Below, piece by piece: positions 36,140 through 48,483 of a DNA stretch of 64,000 nucleotides. A program made the position numbers and the translations under genes. Numbering within the stretch: the stretch's first letter is position 1; each line of letters starts with the position of its first letter. The stretch covers positions 137,009,886-137,073,885 of the forward strand of contig CM070902.1 of the NCBI GenBank assembly GCA_036417435.1, written 5' to 3'. The notes beneath the pieces were generated by a model that did no database searches, was not told the origin of the DNA, and saw nothing but the letters and a program-made list of their open reading frames with translations. Origin of the DNA: Inia geoffrensis (Eukaryota; Chordata; Mammalia; Artiodactyla; Iniidae).

Positions 36140-38803
36140 ATAAGCATTAATATATATTTGTTTTTCTCTTTCTGACTAACTTCACTCTGTATAGCAGTCT
36201 CTAGGTCTATCCACAACTCTGCAAATGGCACTGTTTTGTTCCTTTTATGGCTGAGTAATATTCCATTGTATATATGTACCACATCTTCTTAATCCATTCC
36301 TCTGTTGAAGGAAATTTAGGTTGCTTCCATGTCCTGGCTATTGCAAATAGTGCTGCAATGAACATTGGGGTGCATGTTTCTTTTCAAACTGTGGTTTTCT
36401 CTGGGTATATGCCTAGTAGTCAGATTGCTGGGTCATATGGTAATTCTATTTTTAGTTTTTTAAGGAACTCCCATACTGTTCTCAATAGTAGCTGTATCAA
36501 CTTACATTCCCACCAACAGTGCAAGAGGGTTCCCTTTTCTCCACACCCTCTCCAGCATTTGTTGTTTGTAGATTTTCTGATGATGGCTATTCTGACCAGT
36601 GTGAAGTGATACCTCATGGTAGTTTTGATTTTCATTTCTCTAATAATTAGTGACGTTGAGAAAAGCTTTTCCTGTGTTTGTTGGTCATCTGTATGTCTTC
36701 TTTGGAGAAATGTCTATTTAGGTCTTCTGCCCATTTTTTGATTGGGTTATTTGTTTTTTTAATATTGAACTTCATGTGCTATTTATATATTTTGGAGATT
36801 AATCCTTTGTTGATTTGCTTGCAAATATTTTCTCCCATTCTGAGGGTTGTCTTTTCGTCTTGTTTATGGTTTCCTTTGCTTGTGCAAAAGCTTTGAAGTT
36901 TCATTAGGTCCCATTTGTTTATTTTTGTTTTTATTTCCATTACCCTAGGAGGTGGGTCAATAAATATCTTGCTGTGATTTATGTCATAGAGTGTTCTGTC
37001 TATGTTTTCCTCTAAGAGTTTTATAGTGCCCGGTCTTACATTTAGGTCTTTTATCCATTTTGAGTTTATTTTTGTGTATGGTGTTAGGGAGTGTTTTAAT
37101 TTCATTCTTTTACATGTAGTGCTTATTGAAGAGACTGTCTTTTCTCCATTGTATACTCTTGTTTCTTTCTCATAGATTAGGTGACCATAGGTGCATGGGT
37201 TTATCTCTGGGCTTTCTATCCTATTCCATTGATCTATATTTCTGTTTTTGCACCAGTGCCATACTGTCCTCATTACTGTAGCTTTGTAGTATAGTCTGAA
37301 ATCAGGGAGCCCTCCTCTGTGATTTTTTTGGTAGAGTTTGAGAAGGATAGATGTTAGCTCTTCTCTAAATGTTTGATAGAATTCACCTGTGAAGCCATCT
37401 AGTCCTGGACTTTTGTTTGTTGGAAGATTTTTAATCACAGTTTTAATTTCATTCCTTGTGATTTGTCTGTTTATATTTTCTATTTCTTCCTGGCTTAGTA
37501 TTGGAATGTTGTACCTTTCTAAGAATTTTCCATTTCTTCCAGATTGTCCATTTTATTGGCATATAGTTGTTTGTAGTATTCTCTTATGTTCCTTTGTATA
37601 TCTGCAGTGTCAGTTGTAACTTCTTTTTCATTTCTAATTTTATTGATTTGAGTCCTCTCCCTTTTTTCTTGGTGAGTCTGGTAAAAGTTTATCAATTTTG
37701 TTTATCTTTTCAAAGAACCAAGTTTTAGTTTCATTGATCTTTGCTATTGTTTTCTTCATTTCTATTTCATTTATTTCTGAAATCTTTATGATTTCATTCC
37801 TTCTACTAACTTTGGATTTTGTTTGGTCTTTTTTCTCTAGTTGTTTTAGGTGTAAGGTTACATTGTTTATTTGGGAGTTTTCTTGTTTCTTGAGGTGAGA
37901 TACTATTGCTATAAACTTCCCTCTTAAGACTGCTTTTGCTGCATCCCATAGGTTTTGGGTTGTCATGTTTTTGTTGTCATTTATTTCTAGGTGTTTTTTG
38001 ATTTTTTTCATTGATTTCCTCAGTGATCCATTGGTCGTTTAGTAGCATATTGTTTAACCTCCATGTGTTTGTGTTTTTTAGTTTTTTTCCCCTGTAACTG
38101 ATTTCTAATCTTATAGCATTGTGGTCAGAAGAGATGTTTGATATGATTTCAATTTTCTTAAATTTATTAGGGTTTGATTTGTGACCCAAGATGTGGTCTA
38201 TCCTGGAGAATGTTCCATGTGCACTTGAGAAGAAAGTGTATTCTGCTGCTTTTGGATGGAATGTCCTATTAATATCAATTAATTCTACCTGGTCTAATAT
38301 GTCATTTAAGGCTTGTGTTTCGTTATTAATTTTCTGTCTGGATGATCTGTCCATTGGTGTAAGTGTGGTGTTAAATTCTCCCACTATTATTGTGTTACTG
38401 TTGATTGCCTCTTTTATGGCTATTAGCATTTGCTTTATGTATTGAGGTGCTCCTATGTTGGGTGCATATATATTTATAATTGTTATATCTTCTTCTTGGA
38501 CTGATCCCTTGATCATTATGTAGTGTCCTTCCTTGTCTCTTGTAACAGTCTTTATTTTATAGTCATTTTATCTCATATGGGTATTGCTACTCCAACTCTT
38601 TTGATTTCCATTTCTATGGAATATCTTTTTCCATCCCCTCACACTCAGTCTTTATGTGTCCATAGGTCTGAAGTGGGTATCTAGTAGTCAGCATATATAC
38701 GGGTCTTGTTTTTGTGTCCATTCAGCCAGCCTATATCTTTTGTTTGGAGAATTTAATCCATTTACATTGAAGGTAATTATTGATATGTATGTTCCTATTG
38801 CAT
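36140..38803 (-). pseudogene. L1 ORF2 with deletion of the reverse transcriptase core
   Basis: Start codon at 38803, then the endonuclease in fragments (38516-37977 reads MIKGSVQEEDITIINIYAPN onward and includes SAHGTFSRIDHILGHKS). The RT fingers ([20 protein letters not shown], 37430s) run directly into [13 protein letters not shown] (about 37310). In intact L1 about 1.1 kb lies between these two points, including the F/YADD catalytic loop. Compare 60020-61160, where the equivalent stretch is present. The C-terminal segment follows with frameshifts. Confidence 0.82.
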
Positions 38804-38879
38804 TTTCTTAATTGTTTGGGGTTTGTTTTTGTAGGTCTTTTTTCTTCCCTTCCTCTTTTTTCTATTCTCTTGTGTTTCT

Positions 38880-39770
38880 TGCATAGAGAAATTCCTTTAG
38901 CACTTGTTGTAAAGCTAGTTTGGTGGTGCTGAATTCTCTTAGCTTTTGCTTGCCTATAAAGCTTTTGATTTCTCCATCAAATCTGAATGAGCACCTTGCT
39001 GGGTAGAGTATTCTTGGTTGCAGGTTTTTCCATTTCATCACTTTAAATATACCTTGCTACTCCCTCCTGGCCTGCAGAGTTTCTGCTGAAAAATCAGCTG
39101 ATAACCTTATGGTGATTCCTTTGTATGTTCTTTGTTCCTTTTCCCTTGTTGCTTCTAATGTTTTTTCTTTGTATTTAATTTTCATTAGTTTGATTAATAT
39201 GTGTCTTGTCCTCCTTGGGTTTATCCTGTATGGGACTCTGCACTTCCTGGACTTGGGTGACGATTACCTTTCCCATGTTAGGGAAGTTTTTGGCTGTGAA
39301 ATCTACAATTTTCTCAGACCCTACTCTTTTTCTTCTTCTTCTGGGACCCCTATAATTCAAATGTTTGTGTGTTTAATGTTGTCCCAGAGGTCTATGAGAC
39401 TGTCCTCATTTCTTTTCATTCTTTTTTCTTTATTCTGATCTGTGGCAGAGATTTCCACCCTTCGTCCAGGTCACTTATCCATTCTTCTGCCTCAGTTATT
39501 CTGCTATTGATTCCTTCTAATGCATTTTTCATTTTGGTTATTGTCTTATTCATCTTTGTTTGTTCTTTAGTTCTTCTAGGTCTTTGTTAAACTTTTATTT
39601 TAACTTCTCATACTGTGCCTCCATTCTGTTTCAAAGATCTTGGATCATCTTTACTATCATTACTCTGAATTCTTTTTCAGATGGATATCTTACCTCCTGT
39701 TCATTTAGTTGTTCTTGTAGGTTTTTATCTTGCTCCTTCATCTGCAACATATTTCTTTGTCATCTTATTT
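38880..39770 (-). pseudogene. L1 ORF1, broken
   Basis: The minus strand reads the L1 ORF1 coiled-coil and RNA-binding regions in pieces. The plus-strand mirror shows TTATTCTGCTATTGATTCCT and GGGACCCCTATAATTCAAAT, hallmark reverse sequences of ORF1. Frameshifts and stops prevent a full product. Confidence 0.75.
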
Positions 39771-40559
39771 TGTCAGACTTATTATGCTTGTTGTCTCCTT
39801 TCCACAGGCTCCAGGATTGCCATTCCCTTGCTTCTGGTGTCTTACCCTTGGTGGGTATGGTTGGTCCAGAGGCTTGTGCCATTATCCCCTTGATATGGGG
39901 TTTGATTGGTGTTGTAGTGATCAGATCCTGCCCTACACATTGAGTGGGGCCTCTCTTTTGCTCTGTGGTTGTCACAGCCCTGTTAAGGGCAGGGTCTGCT
40001 CCCTAGTTTTTGGGATAGATGTCCCCAGATCTGTTTCTTGGCTGTGATTTTGATCTGTGGTGAGAGGCAGCCAGGATTGGAGCACTCCTACTGGGAGGGA
40101 AGCCACAGAGTTTTCCTCTTTTGGAGCTATTGACCTGTGAATGTGCTCTGTTGTGTGGGCTCAAAAGTATACGGTTTTGGGCACTGCTCTCAATCCCGCC
40201 TTAACTGTGGGTGTGCCAGCAATTGGTCTTGGTGACTCTCAGGCATTGTTTTCACCCAGCCACCAGCACAGGTCCACTGAGATCAGGTCCCAGGGCTGCA
40301 GTAGTCATGCACGTTGACTGTGGAGGCAGCTTGAACTCTTGTCCATCCTATCCCCACGTGTATGTGCCCAGAGAGTCCACAGCTGTTAAAGCCAGACTTG
40401 TCCCAGCTGCAAGAGCACTGGTTGACCTTTCAGATGTTTTTCAGGGACTCGATTTAGGAAGCTGTCAGCAGAGGTGTAACTCCGCAGTTTGTGCAGCCAC
40501 GAGGAGAGATTTCAGCTCTTCTTCATTAGTCACATAGCCTCTGGGGCTCAGCTGTGGTT

Positions 40560-40912
40560 TCAGCCCCTCCTCTGGGAGATTTCCTAGTGGAGGGAGTTGT
40601 CTGCACCCTCCCAGGACAGCGGGGTGGGTCCCAGCACCCACTGGCAGATTTCTTAGTAGCAAGAGTTATCCACACACTCCTGGCACAGTTGGGTGGGTCC
40701 TGGCACCCACTGATGGATTTATCAGTCGTGGAAGGTATCTGCAACCTCCCAGGACAGCATGGGCAGGTCCTGGGGACAACTGGTGGAATTCCAAGTCACC
40801 GGATCTGTCTGTACCCTTCTGGGTCAATGGGAGTGGGTCCTGTGACCCACTGATGGAATTTCTAGCTTTGGGAGCTGTCCATGTCCTTCCTGGTCAGCAG
40901 GGTCTAAAGAAC
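40560..40912 (-). repeat. Tandem 69-70 bp monomers at the 5' end of the L1 5'UTR
   Basis: Equivalent points (GATTTCCTAG and its counterparts) recur at 40578, 40647, 40716, 40786 and 40856, giving spacings of 69, 69, 70 and 70 and about 4.7 copies. Three copies contain the imperfect palindrome GTGGGT-N6-ACCCAC (40624-40641, 40693-40710, 40833-40850); the remaining one is degenerate (40763-40780). Because 69 is divisible by three, parts of the array read as 23-residue protein repeats on both strands, which are not genes. Confidence 0.85.
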
Positions 40913-41754
40913 CCAGGGTCTAAAGAAATTTGATATTTAATGAATGTCAAGTGGCCTCCTGTCAAAAGACTCTCCATGTTGTCAATTAGTTATTCATGGG
41001 TCTGTCAATAAAATGTGCCCACATCAAGAAACAGATGAGCAGAACACTAGCAAATACATTTACAGAGGACACACACACAACCTTGAATCTCTTTCTCCTT
41101 GGACAAGCATTTCCTTAGATTTAATCAGTTTAAACGAGAAACTACAGACATTCAAATAGAGATGTAAGGGAAGTTTTTATAGGGAGGCAAATTCCTCACA
41201 GAAATATTTATTGTTTGAAATATAATCAAAAACTAATTTTGCCACAATTTAAACCTCATCAACAGATTATAATACAGCTTTAAAGAGTTTCAAATATTCA
41301 CCATTGGCATTATTCTACAGAACAGTAACAAAATTTAGAAAGAAACAGAATTTTTAAAGATGGTTTAGTTTGGAATTTTTTCAAAGGCAAGTTTTTGCTC
41401 TCCCAGCTTTTTCCATTTCAAAAATATTACTATTAAATACTTTCCTTTTCTGAAAAAAAAGCAGAGAATGCAATGAGACTAAATAAATAAATAAAGTTGT
41501 CAGTAGAAAAGAACTAGAGATTCTAGAGAAGAGACCTGATTTTTGATGTTAATTTTTACTAGGGAATTAAAAAAAATTTTTTCTACAATTTCCCCATCTT
41601 ACAAAATTACTTCCTCTATTTGGTGGATCTTTGGAAGAAACAATCAATCTATGCATCTCTCCTCCCAGCCCTCCCCAGTCTCCGTTCCCTTCCCACTAGC
41701 CAGGGAGATCCCTGCAAGGAGAATAGGAAAATTCCATCCTAGCCCTTCCTCTAA

Positions 41755-41872
41755 CTTCATGGCCTTAGGCAAGTTTCTCAACCTCTAAACCTGGTTCCTC
41801 AATTTAAATGTAGGTGTTGAAAGTGGTTATCTTCAAGAGTCTTTCCAAATGCTAACATTCTATAAACTTGCT
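41755..41872 (+). mobile_element. MIR-like SINE fragment
   Basis: GGCCTTAGGCAAGTTTCTCAACCTCT, with GGTTCCTCAATTTAAATG and TGCTAACATTCTATAA downstream, follows the 3' half of MIR elements in sense orientation. Diverged. Confidence 0.5.
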
Positions 41873-42825
41873 ATTTTTAGAAGTTGTGCTCATTAGCTGC
41901 CCTATATCAGCTAATATAGGAACCATTTATATTTGCCCTTGGAATGGTTTCTGTTTTTGTAACTGATTCTGTATGAGATGGAGCCCAGCCTACTCCATTA
42001 TGAAGCCCCCCTTCTGGGTCTTCCTTTCCACGTGTCCCTAGCCCCTTAGAATAATAGAGCATAATTCCTCACAAGAGCAGCAGCGTTTGAAGAGGACGTG
42101 ATTAAGTGATGGAGTTAAGTGACTCTGTCAGATTATATCACTTGGAAGGACAAATAAGGATAAGCAACATTTTAATATCAGCCATTGATTATTTTACTAT
42201 TAAGTATTTTTATGTACTCTGTTTCATATTTTTCAGTGCGATATACCCTACATAAAGTAGAAACAATTGAAAATTAAAAAGCTGCTTGATACATATGAAC
42301 CTCTACAAGTACGCCTAAGAATGCTTTGGAAACTCACAAGTCCCCTGAGACAACCTCAGAGAACTGAGTGACCTGCCCAGGTTCAGGTGGGCTGAGGAGA
42401 GAGCCTTTGGCTGTGGTTTCCCTGTCTCCCAGTCCCTGCATCACTCTAGCCTGGGGTACTGGGAACACCAGTGCTCTGTGATCTGTATCCATTTTCTTAA
42501 CTGGCTCTTGTCTGGCTTCCCTTTGGTCACACCTCACCTTGTACTGCAGCCCCAAAGGCCATATCGAGGTCTTGTCCTCAGATGCTCTTCTAAATTCTAG
42601 CTGGCTATTGGATCTGACCTTGTTCACCACATTTTTACAGTTTCCTGAAATGTGGTGTCACTTCCCAGTGGTTTGGGTAGCCGTGCTTTTGCCTTGCTTC
42701 TCCAACCTTTCAACTGTAGTTAGCCTCCCTCTGAGGCCCTGGTCCAAAGCTGTCTGGTCATTTATATCTACGTTTCTCTGTTAAAAGAGCATAAATAACA
42801 ATCATTTTAGCCCCACGAATTGTAG

Positions 42826-42915
42826 TGGCATTTATTAGATGCGTGGCACTGTGCTAGGACTGAGGTACAATACCAAATATGAAATTGTTCTTGTCTGGAG
42901 TTGCTAACAGTCTAG
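42826..42915 (-). mobile_element. L2/MIR-type 3' tail fragment
   Basis: GCATTTATTAGATGCGTGGC, then ACTGTGCTAGGACTGAGG and CTAACAGTCTAG, resemble the shared L2/MIR 3' region in reverse orientation. Confidence 0.45.
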
Positions 42916-43605
42916 GGTCAGGGTTCCGTCTGTGTCCTCAGGATCATCAGAGCCTCCTGAAAAGCCACATATACTCCAGGCATTTTCAACCATGGGGTCA
43001 GTTCTGGGGTTTGAGGAGTTTTGTTTGTTTGCTTGCTTTCCGTCTGGGTCTGGGTAGCACCTTTCTTGAGAACATGGCACACAATGTCTGCTTAATAAAC
43101 AAGATTTTGATGATCATAAAAATTGAGATTGGAGTTTTTTCTGACTTCTTTGGAGAAGATTCCACTCCTAAATGAGGGCATTGTCACTTTCATTTCTTTT
43201 TAATCTTTCACCCTTTAAAGAAAATACTCATAACAGTAGACTTGTGTTACACGATTAAAACGTTGTAAGGCGTTTGATATATTGTCCCCAGATGGGACGT
43301 GCAAAATAGGATGTTTGCCCACAAGTCCTCTGCCAGAGCTTAGCAAACAAGAGGGTAGGAAGGAGCAATAGAGTTTGCCAGTTCTCTGGATGTATTTATT
43401 TAGTTCATCTCCTTGCAAAGTATTTCTGTATCCTATTTTTTGTATATTATCCCACAAAGAGATTTACAAAAGAGTTATAAAAGTACCACTTTATACACCA
43501 AGAAAGTGAGGATAGGAGAGTCACAGGGTGTCCCAGCAAGGTCAGTGGCTGAGTTGAGCCCAGGGATTGGGATTCTGGTGTGGCTGGGAGAGGTGTATAT
43601 GGGGG

Positions 43606-44425
43606 TGTGATATCATGATTTATGATAATAAATATATTTGGTTTTCATCCCCATTTCTGGTACAAAGCTCCTAAAACTCTTGGAATTTCCTAAACGCTGA
43701 GAGCAATAAAGGGCTTCTGTTATGTTAATGAGGTGACTTTTGTATCCCACCTAAGGATGGGGGCTGGCTGCCAGCAGAGCCAACTGTGATTAGAGGGTTG
43801 GAACTTTCAGTCCTACCTCCCCACCCCCAATCACCCACTGACCTCCTGGAGGGGTGAGGGGCTGGAGGTTGAATCAATTTCCAGTGACTCATGATTTGAC
43901 CAACCATGCCTATGTAATGAGGTCTCCATAAAACCCCCAAAAAGCAGGATCCTGAGAGCTCCCAGGTTGATGAACACAGGGCGAGCGGCATGCTTGGGAA
44001 GGGCATGGGGGTGTCTCCCCCTTTCCCCACACCTGACCTTGTGCATCTCCTCTATCTGCCTGTTCCTGAGTTATAGCCTTTCAAAATAAACCAGTAATCT
44101 AGTAGGTAAAATGTTTCTCTGAGATCTGTGATCCCCTCTAATTCATCAAACCCAAGAAGGGGGTCATTGGAACCTCCGATCAATAGCCAGTCAGTCTGAA
44201 GCACAGCTGACGACCTGGACTTGTGACTGCTATCTGCAGTGGCGTACAGTCTTACAGAACTGAACCACTAACCTGTGGGATCTGACACTTTCTCTGGGTA
44301 GACAGTTTCAGAACTGAGTTGAATTGTAGGCTATCCTGAGCTGGTGTCCAGCTGGTGTCATGCGAATTGCTTGGTGATAATGAAAAAACCACCTTCCCAC
44401 CCACATTGGAATTAGGTGTCAGAAT
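43606..44425 (+). mobile_element. Solo LTR-like element of an old endogenous retrovirus class
   Basis: Starts TGTGATATCATG and contains text I recognise as a dispersed mammalian LTR: GGTTTTCATCCCCATTTCTG, AATGAGGTGACTTTTGTATC, a promoter/poly-A zone with AAAATAAACCAGTAATCTAG near 44083, and GGATCTGACACTTTCTC. It ends near GGTGTCAGA. No internal retroviral genes flank it, so it reads as a solo LTR. I cannot name the subfamily. ORFs on its minus strand (43725-44046) are incidental. Confidence 0.6.
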
Positions 44426-44795
44426 CTCAGCTTGTCTTTCCAGTTATGCTTCCTGATTCTTCCCATTCTTTCCTCTTTCCATCCCATGGGCTTGGTGGTC
44501 TGGGTGGTCCTTTGCTTCCTGGGACCATCATTCAGGTGTCCAATAACTTGGACTGTTTGGAGGAAGCAACAAAGCAAAAGAAGGATTAACTGATTTAATT
44601 ATGGCCCTAAAAAATCAGAGCATCTTATAAGGGGTTTCTTTGCTCATTGCTCACTTGGGTTCAGGAACCCAGGAATAAATGATAAAAAAAAGTCATACTG
44701 TGACAGGGTCTGATCCACCATCTGATAAAAGTGAGTGTCCTCTCTTACAATGTTTGTACTGTTTAAAATGGAGATGGTTACATTTTGCTGTTAAC
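44426..44795. other. Intergenic, no recognised element
   Basis: Pyrimidine-rich then mixed sequence. Nothing assignable. Confidence 0.5.
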
Positions 44796-44807
44796 ATAAA
44801 TCCTTTT

Positions 44808-45082
44808 GGGGACTTCCCTGGTGGTCCAGTGGTTAAGAATCTGCCTTCCAATTCAGGGGACATGGGTTCGATCCCTGGTCGGGGAATTAAGATGCCACAT
44901 GCCACAGAGCAACTAAGCCCATGCACTGTAGAGCCTGCACACCACAACAAGAGAGCCCAAAAGCCGCAACTACTGAGCCCACTCACCACGGCTAGAGAGA
45001 AGCCCACATGCTGCAACAAAGAGCCCGCACGCTGCAACTAAGATCCGATGCAGACAAAAATAAATAAATATTTAAAAAAGAA
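44808..45082 (+). mobile_element. Older CHR/tRNA-derived SINE with AATAAATA tail
   Basis: Head GGACTTCCCTGGTGGTCCAG with B-box GGGTTCGATCCCTGG, a longer body containing ACCACAACAAGAGAGCCC, and a tail of AAATAAATAAATATTTAAAA in place of pure poly-A. Flanked by ATAAATCCTTTT (44796-44807) and ATAAATGCTTTT (45083-45094). This body differs from the other SINEs and represents an older subfamily. Confidence 0.92.
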
Positions 45083-45419
45083 ATAAATGCTTTTCTTTAC
45101 CTTATTTTGCCTTTTGTTATTGTGGGGGTAAGAAGGGGGTGGAAGGAGGGTGTAGGATTCAGGACAGTTATTGGGAAGTCAGGAAGAACATCCACCATCC
45201 TTCAGCTCCCTGATCCATTGCTAACATAGGTTTCCTTTGCCTGTTCCACAGGGCTGGGACAGGGACAGAATCCCATGTGGAAGCCAGCTGGGGATCCCTG
45301 ACACCCTGTGTAGGAAAAAAAACTGCAAATCAATAGCAAGAGATTTGCTTTCAAGGAAGGAGATTCTTAGAATAGTTCTCAGTCCCATTATGGGACCGAG
45401 TGCATCAAAACCAGATGAT

Positions 45420-45770
45420 AGGGCTTCCCTGGTGGCTCAGTGGTTGAGAATCTGCCTGCCAATGCAGGGGAAACGGGTTCGAGCCCTGATATGGGAAGAT
45501 CCCACATGCCGCGGAGCAACTAGGCCCGTGTGCCACAACTACTGGGACTGTGCATCTGGAGCCTGTGCCCCGTAACAAGAGAGGCCATGATACTGAGAGG
45601 TCCGTGCACTGCGATGAAGAGTGGCCCCCCCTTGCCACAGCTAGAGAAAGCCCTTGCACAGAAACGAAGACCCAACACAGCCAAAAATAAATAAAGTACT
45701 GAATACATAACTACTTTAAAAAAAATAGGGTAGATGCGTGATTAAGCTTACATATATTTAAAAAAAAAAA
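45420..45770 (+). mobile_element. CHR-type SINE, older longer form
   Basis: Head GGGCTTCCCTGGTGGCTCAG, B-box GGGTTCGAGCCCTG, extended body to AACACAGCCAAAAATAAATA, then a degraded tail to about 45770. The duplication CAGATGAT lies at 45412-45419 and 45772-45779. It combines the young head with the longer body of older copies. Confidence 0.88.
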
Positions 45771-45779
45771 ACAGATGAT

Positions 45780-46400
45780 GCCTTTTAGGCTGATCTGTGG
45801 AGGAAAAACACATGTGATTCTCCACATTCTGAGGGATTTACCAAAGCCTCTTTATCAACCATGCACATGTCCACAAGGCTTTTTAAAAAGTCTTTAAACC
45901 CCTAAGACAGTAAAACAAGGGTAACATCAACACCGACCAGTAACTTCATCCTTCTAACCCACTGAACACTATATGATGCAACTTCCAAACATTTGTAACT
46001 AAGGAGTTGCTTAAAGAATGGGCAGATCTCCCAAGGAGCAAGAGCTGCTTGTTTCAGTAAGGCACAAGTGTCCGGGACCCAGCTGTGTATGTGTTTGTTT
46101 TGTTTTGTTTAACTAGCACTGCCCCAAAAGTACATATAGATACCCTCTCTGAAATCAATCTTCAAGGTTTTTCTCATTTGCTTTTAATAGCTATTTTTTT
46201 CTCTGCTGTTGAAAAAGAATTGCCAAATCATGTCAATAATCTGTTAACTTTTACATTTACTTCTACTTATGCTTTAAATTGCCTTAAATATACCTCCCTT
46301 GAATTAAAAAGATTTCATCGCCCCTTGAGTTTTAGATTTAGTGAATAATTTCATGGATTTTTTTACCATATGCCTTTCCTAAGCTCACTTGGTTTTTTTG
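45780..46400. other. Intergenic, no recognised element
   Basis: AT-rich; includes TTTTG-rich low complexity near 46093-46115 and 46390-46430. No gene seen. Confidence 0.5.
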
Positions 46401-47453
46401 TTTAGTTTTGTTTAGCTTTGTTTTGTTTTGGAGGGGGGTAGATTTCTTAAGATTTTCTACATTGTCAATTATGTCATCGGTGAACAATAGTTTTACTTCT
46501 TTTCAAATTTATATGGATTTTATTTTACTTTACTTTTTATCTTATTTTATTTTAGTGCCTATTGCACTGACTGGCACCTCCAATGCAAAGTTAATTAGAA
46601 GTGATGAGAATGGACATTCTTGCTTTGTTATTGATCTTACTGGGAAAGCATTAAGTCTTTCACTGTTAAGCATGATGTTGGCTACAAGTATTTTACAGGT
46701 GCCCACTTATCAGATGGAGAATGTTTTCTTCTGTACCTAGTTTGCTGAGAAAGTTTTTTAATCATAAATAGGTATTGAATTTTATCAAATGCTTTTCTGC
46801 ATCTATTGAGATGATCATGTGGTTTTCTCTTTTAGTCCATTTATGTAGTAAATTACACTGATTTACAAATGTTAAACCAACATTGCATTCATAGGATAAA
46901 CCCTACTTGATCATGATATACTATCATATTTTATACATAGCTATATTTAGTTGCTAAATCTTCTTAAGAAGTTTGAGTCTATATTCATGAAGGATATTAG
47001 TTTTCTTTTCATGTATCCATCTGGTTTTAGTATCACAACAATGATATCCTTATAAAATGTTTCTTCCTTCTGTTATTTCTCAAAGAGTTTACATAGAACT
47101 GGAATTATTTCCTCCTTAAATATTTGATAGGATTCACCAGTTTAGCATTGTGGGCATGGAGTTTTCTTTATGGAAAGTTTTTAAGCTATGAATTTAATTT
47201 TTTTAATCATATAGAACTAGTAATGCATATCTATTTCTCTTAAATGAATCTTAGTAGTTTGTTACTTCTTTCAGGGAGCTTGTCCATTTCATCTAAGTTG
47301 TCAAATTTATTTGGTTTAAAGTTGTTAATAATATTTACTTACTATCTTTTGGATGCCTGTGGGATTTGAAGTGATGTCTTCTCTCTCATTCTTGATATTG
47401 GTCTTCTCCTTCTCTTTCTCTCTCTCTTTTTTCCTTGAACTGTATGGATAAAG

Positions 47454-47680
47454 CAGAGTTTCTCAAATTTGACACTATTAACATTTTGGGCTAAATAATT
47501 CCTTGTTGTGGGGAGTAGTCCTATGAATAGAGGATATTAGCATCATAATTTAGCCTTTACCCACTACATGCCTGTAGCAACTATAATACATCCTCTCCAT
47601 TTGTGCCAATCAAAAATGTCTGCAGACATGGACAAATGTCCCCTGGGGTGGGTGAAATCACCTTTTGTTAAGAACCACTG
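47454..47680 (-). mobile_element. MER5A-like hAT DNA transposon relic
   Basis: Ends CAGAGTTTCTCAA and GTTAAGAACCACTG, which match the imperfect inverted termini of MER5A (CAGTGGTTCTCAA type). The interior text GACAAATGTCCCCTGGGGTG and ACATTTTGGGCTAAATAATT is also MER5A-like. Flanking octamers GGATAAAG and GGTCAGAG agree at only 5 of 8 positions, compatible with a decayed 8-bp duplication. Confidence 0.8.
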
Positions 47681-47975
47681 GGTCAGAGGTTTATAGATTT
47701 TTGTCTCATTGACTTTTTGAAAATATAACTTCTGTTGTTTTATTTCATTGTTTTCTGCTCTTTATAATTACCTTTCTCTTGTTTACTCTGGGTTTAATTT
47801 TTGTAGCTTCATTAGTTTAAGATCTTTCTTTTTTATAATATAAGCATTCAGTGCTGCGTATTTCTTCTTGGCACTTATTTAGCTGCATCTCATTAATTTT
47901 ATATGTTGTGTTTTTATTTTCATACAGTTCACATTATTTTGTAATTTGCTTCTAGATTTCTTCTTTAACAAAGAG

Positions 47976-48338
47976 TGTCTTAGTCTGGTTGGATTGCTAC
48001 AACAAAATGCCCCAGACTAAGGTGCTTTATAAACAGCAGAAGTTTATTTCTAAAGTTCTGGAGGCTGGAAGTCTGAGATCAGGTTGCCAGCAGAGTTGGT
48101 TCTGATGAAGGTCCCCTTCCTTCTGGGTTGCACACTGTTAACTTCGTGCTGTGTCCTTACATGGTCAAAGGGGCTAGAAAACTCTCTGGGGCCTCTACAA
48201 GGGCGCTAATCCCATTCATGAGGACCCTGCCCTCATGACCGTATCACCTCCAAAAGGCTTCACCTCCTAACTTCACCTGGGGCATTAGGCTTTCAACACA
48301 TGAATCTTGGGGGTGACACAAACATTCAAAAATAGCAC
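47976..48338 (-). mobile_element. MLT1-type LTR (ERVL-MaLR)
   Basis: In reverse orientation it carries the full MLT1 order: TGTCTTAGTCTGGTTGGATT, AGTTTATTTCTAAAGTTCTGG, TGGAAGTCTGAGATCAGG, TGCTGTGTCCTTACATGG, CTAATCCCATTCATGAGGAC and TTTCAACACATGAATCTTGG. A solo LTR with no internal coding region. MaLRs are ancient, non-autonomous elements. Confidence 0.85.
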
Positions 48339-48483
48339 AAACATAGCATAGTATGCTCTTTAATTTTTAAATGTTTGAGAACATTGTCAGATATCTTCCC
48401 AATCTTCCTGTTACTGTTTTCTAGTTTAAATTCATGTTGGCCACCATATTTTTAATTACTTCTATTTTTAAAAAGTTACTGAG

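Larger units (their letters stand above)
35787..40925 (-). mobile_element. L1 retrotransposon, near full length but internally deleted
   Basis: About 5.1 kb on the minus strand. The 3'UTR (35787-36140) differs from that of the L1 at 58437 and matches an older 3'UTR type (TTGGAGTATAGTTGCTTTGC). ORF2 spans about 36140-38803 (start codon at 38803), ORF1 about 38880-39770, and the 5'UTR extends to about 40925. About 1.1 kb of ORF2 is missing near 37311-37330. The 5'UTR ends in tandem 69-70 bp monomers. Many stops. I found no convincing target-site duplication. Confidence 0.85.
40926..43605. other. Intergenic with short ancient repeats
   Basis: Mostly unassigned. Contains a MIR-like segment at about 41755-41872 and an L2/MIR-type segment at about 42826-42915. 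The open frames at 42334-42784 (about 80-98 codons, both strands) show no recognisable motif. Confidence 0.5.

Noticed and set aside
40526..40853. Apparent 23-residue repeat proteins on both strands
   Set aside because: They are translations of the 69-bp L1 5'UTR monomers; 69 is a multiple of three, so the repetition is automatic.
43725..44046. 101- and 71-codon minus-strand frames
   Set aside because: They lie antisense to a recognisable LTR and have no supporting motif.
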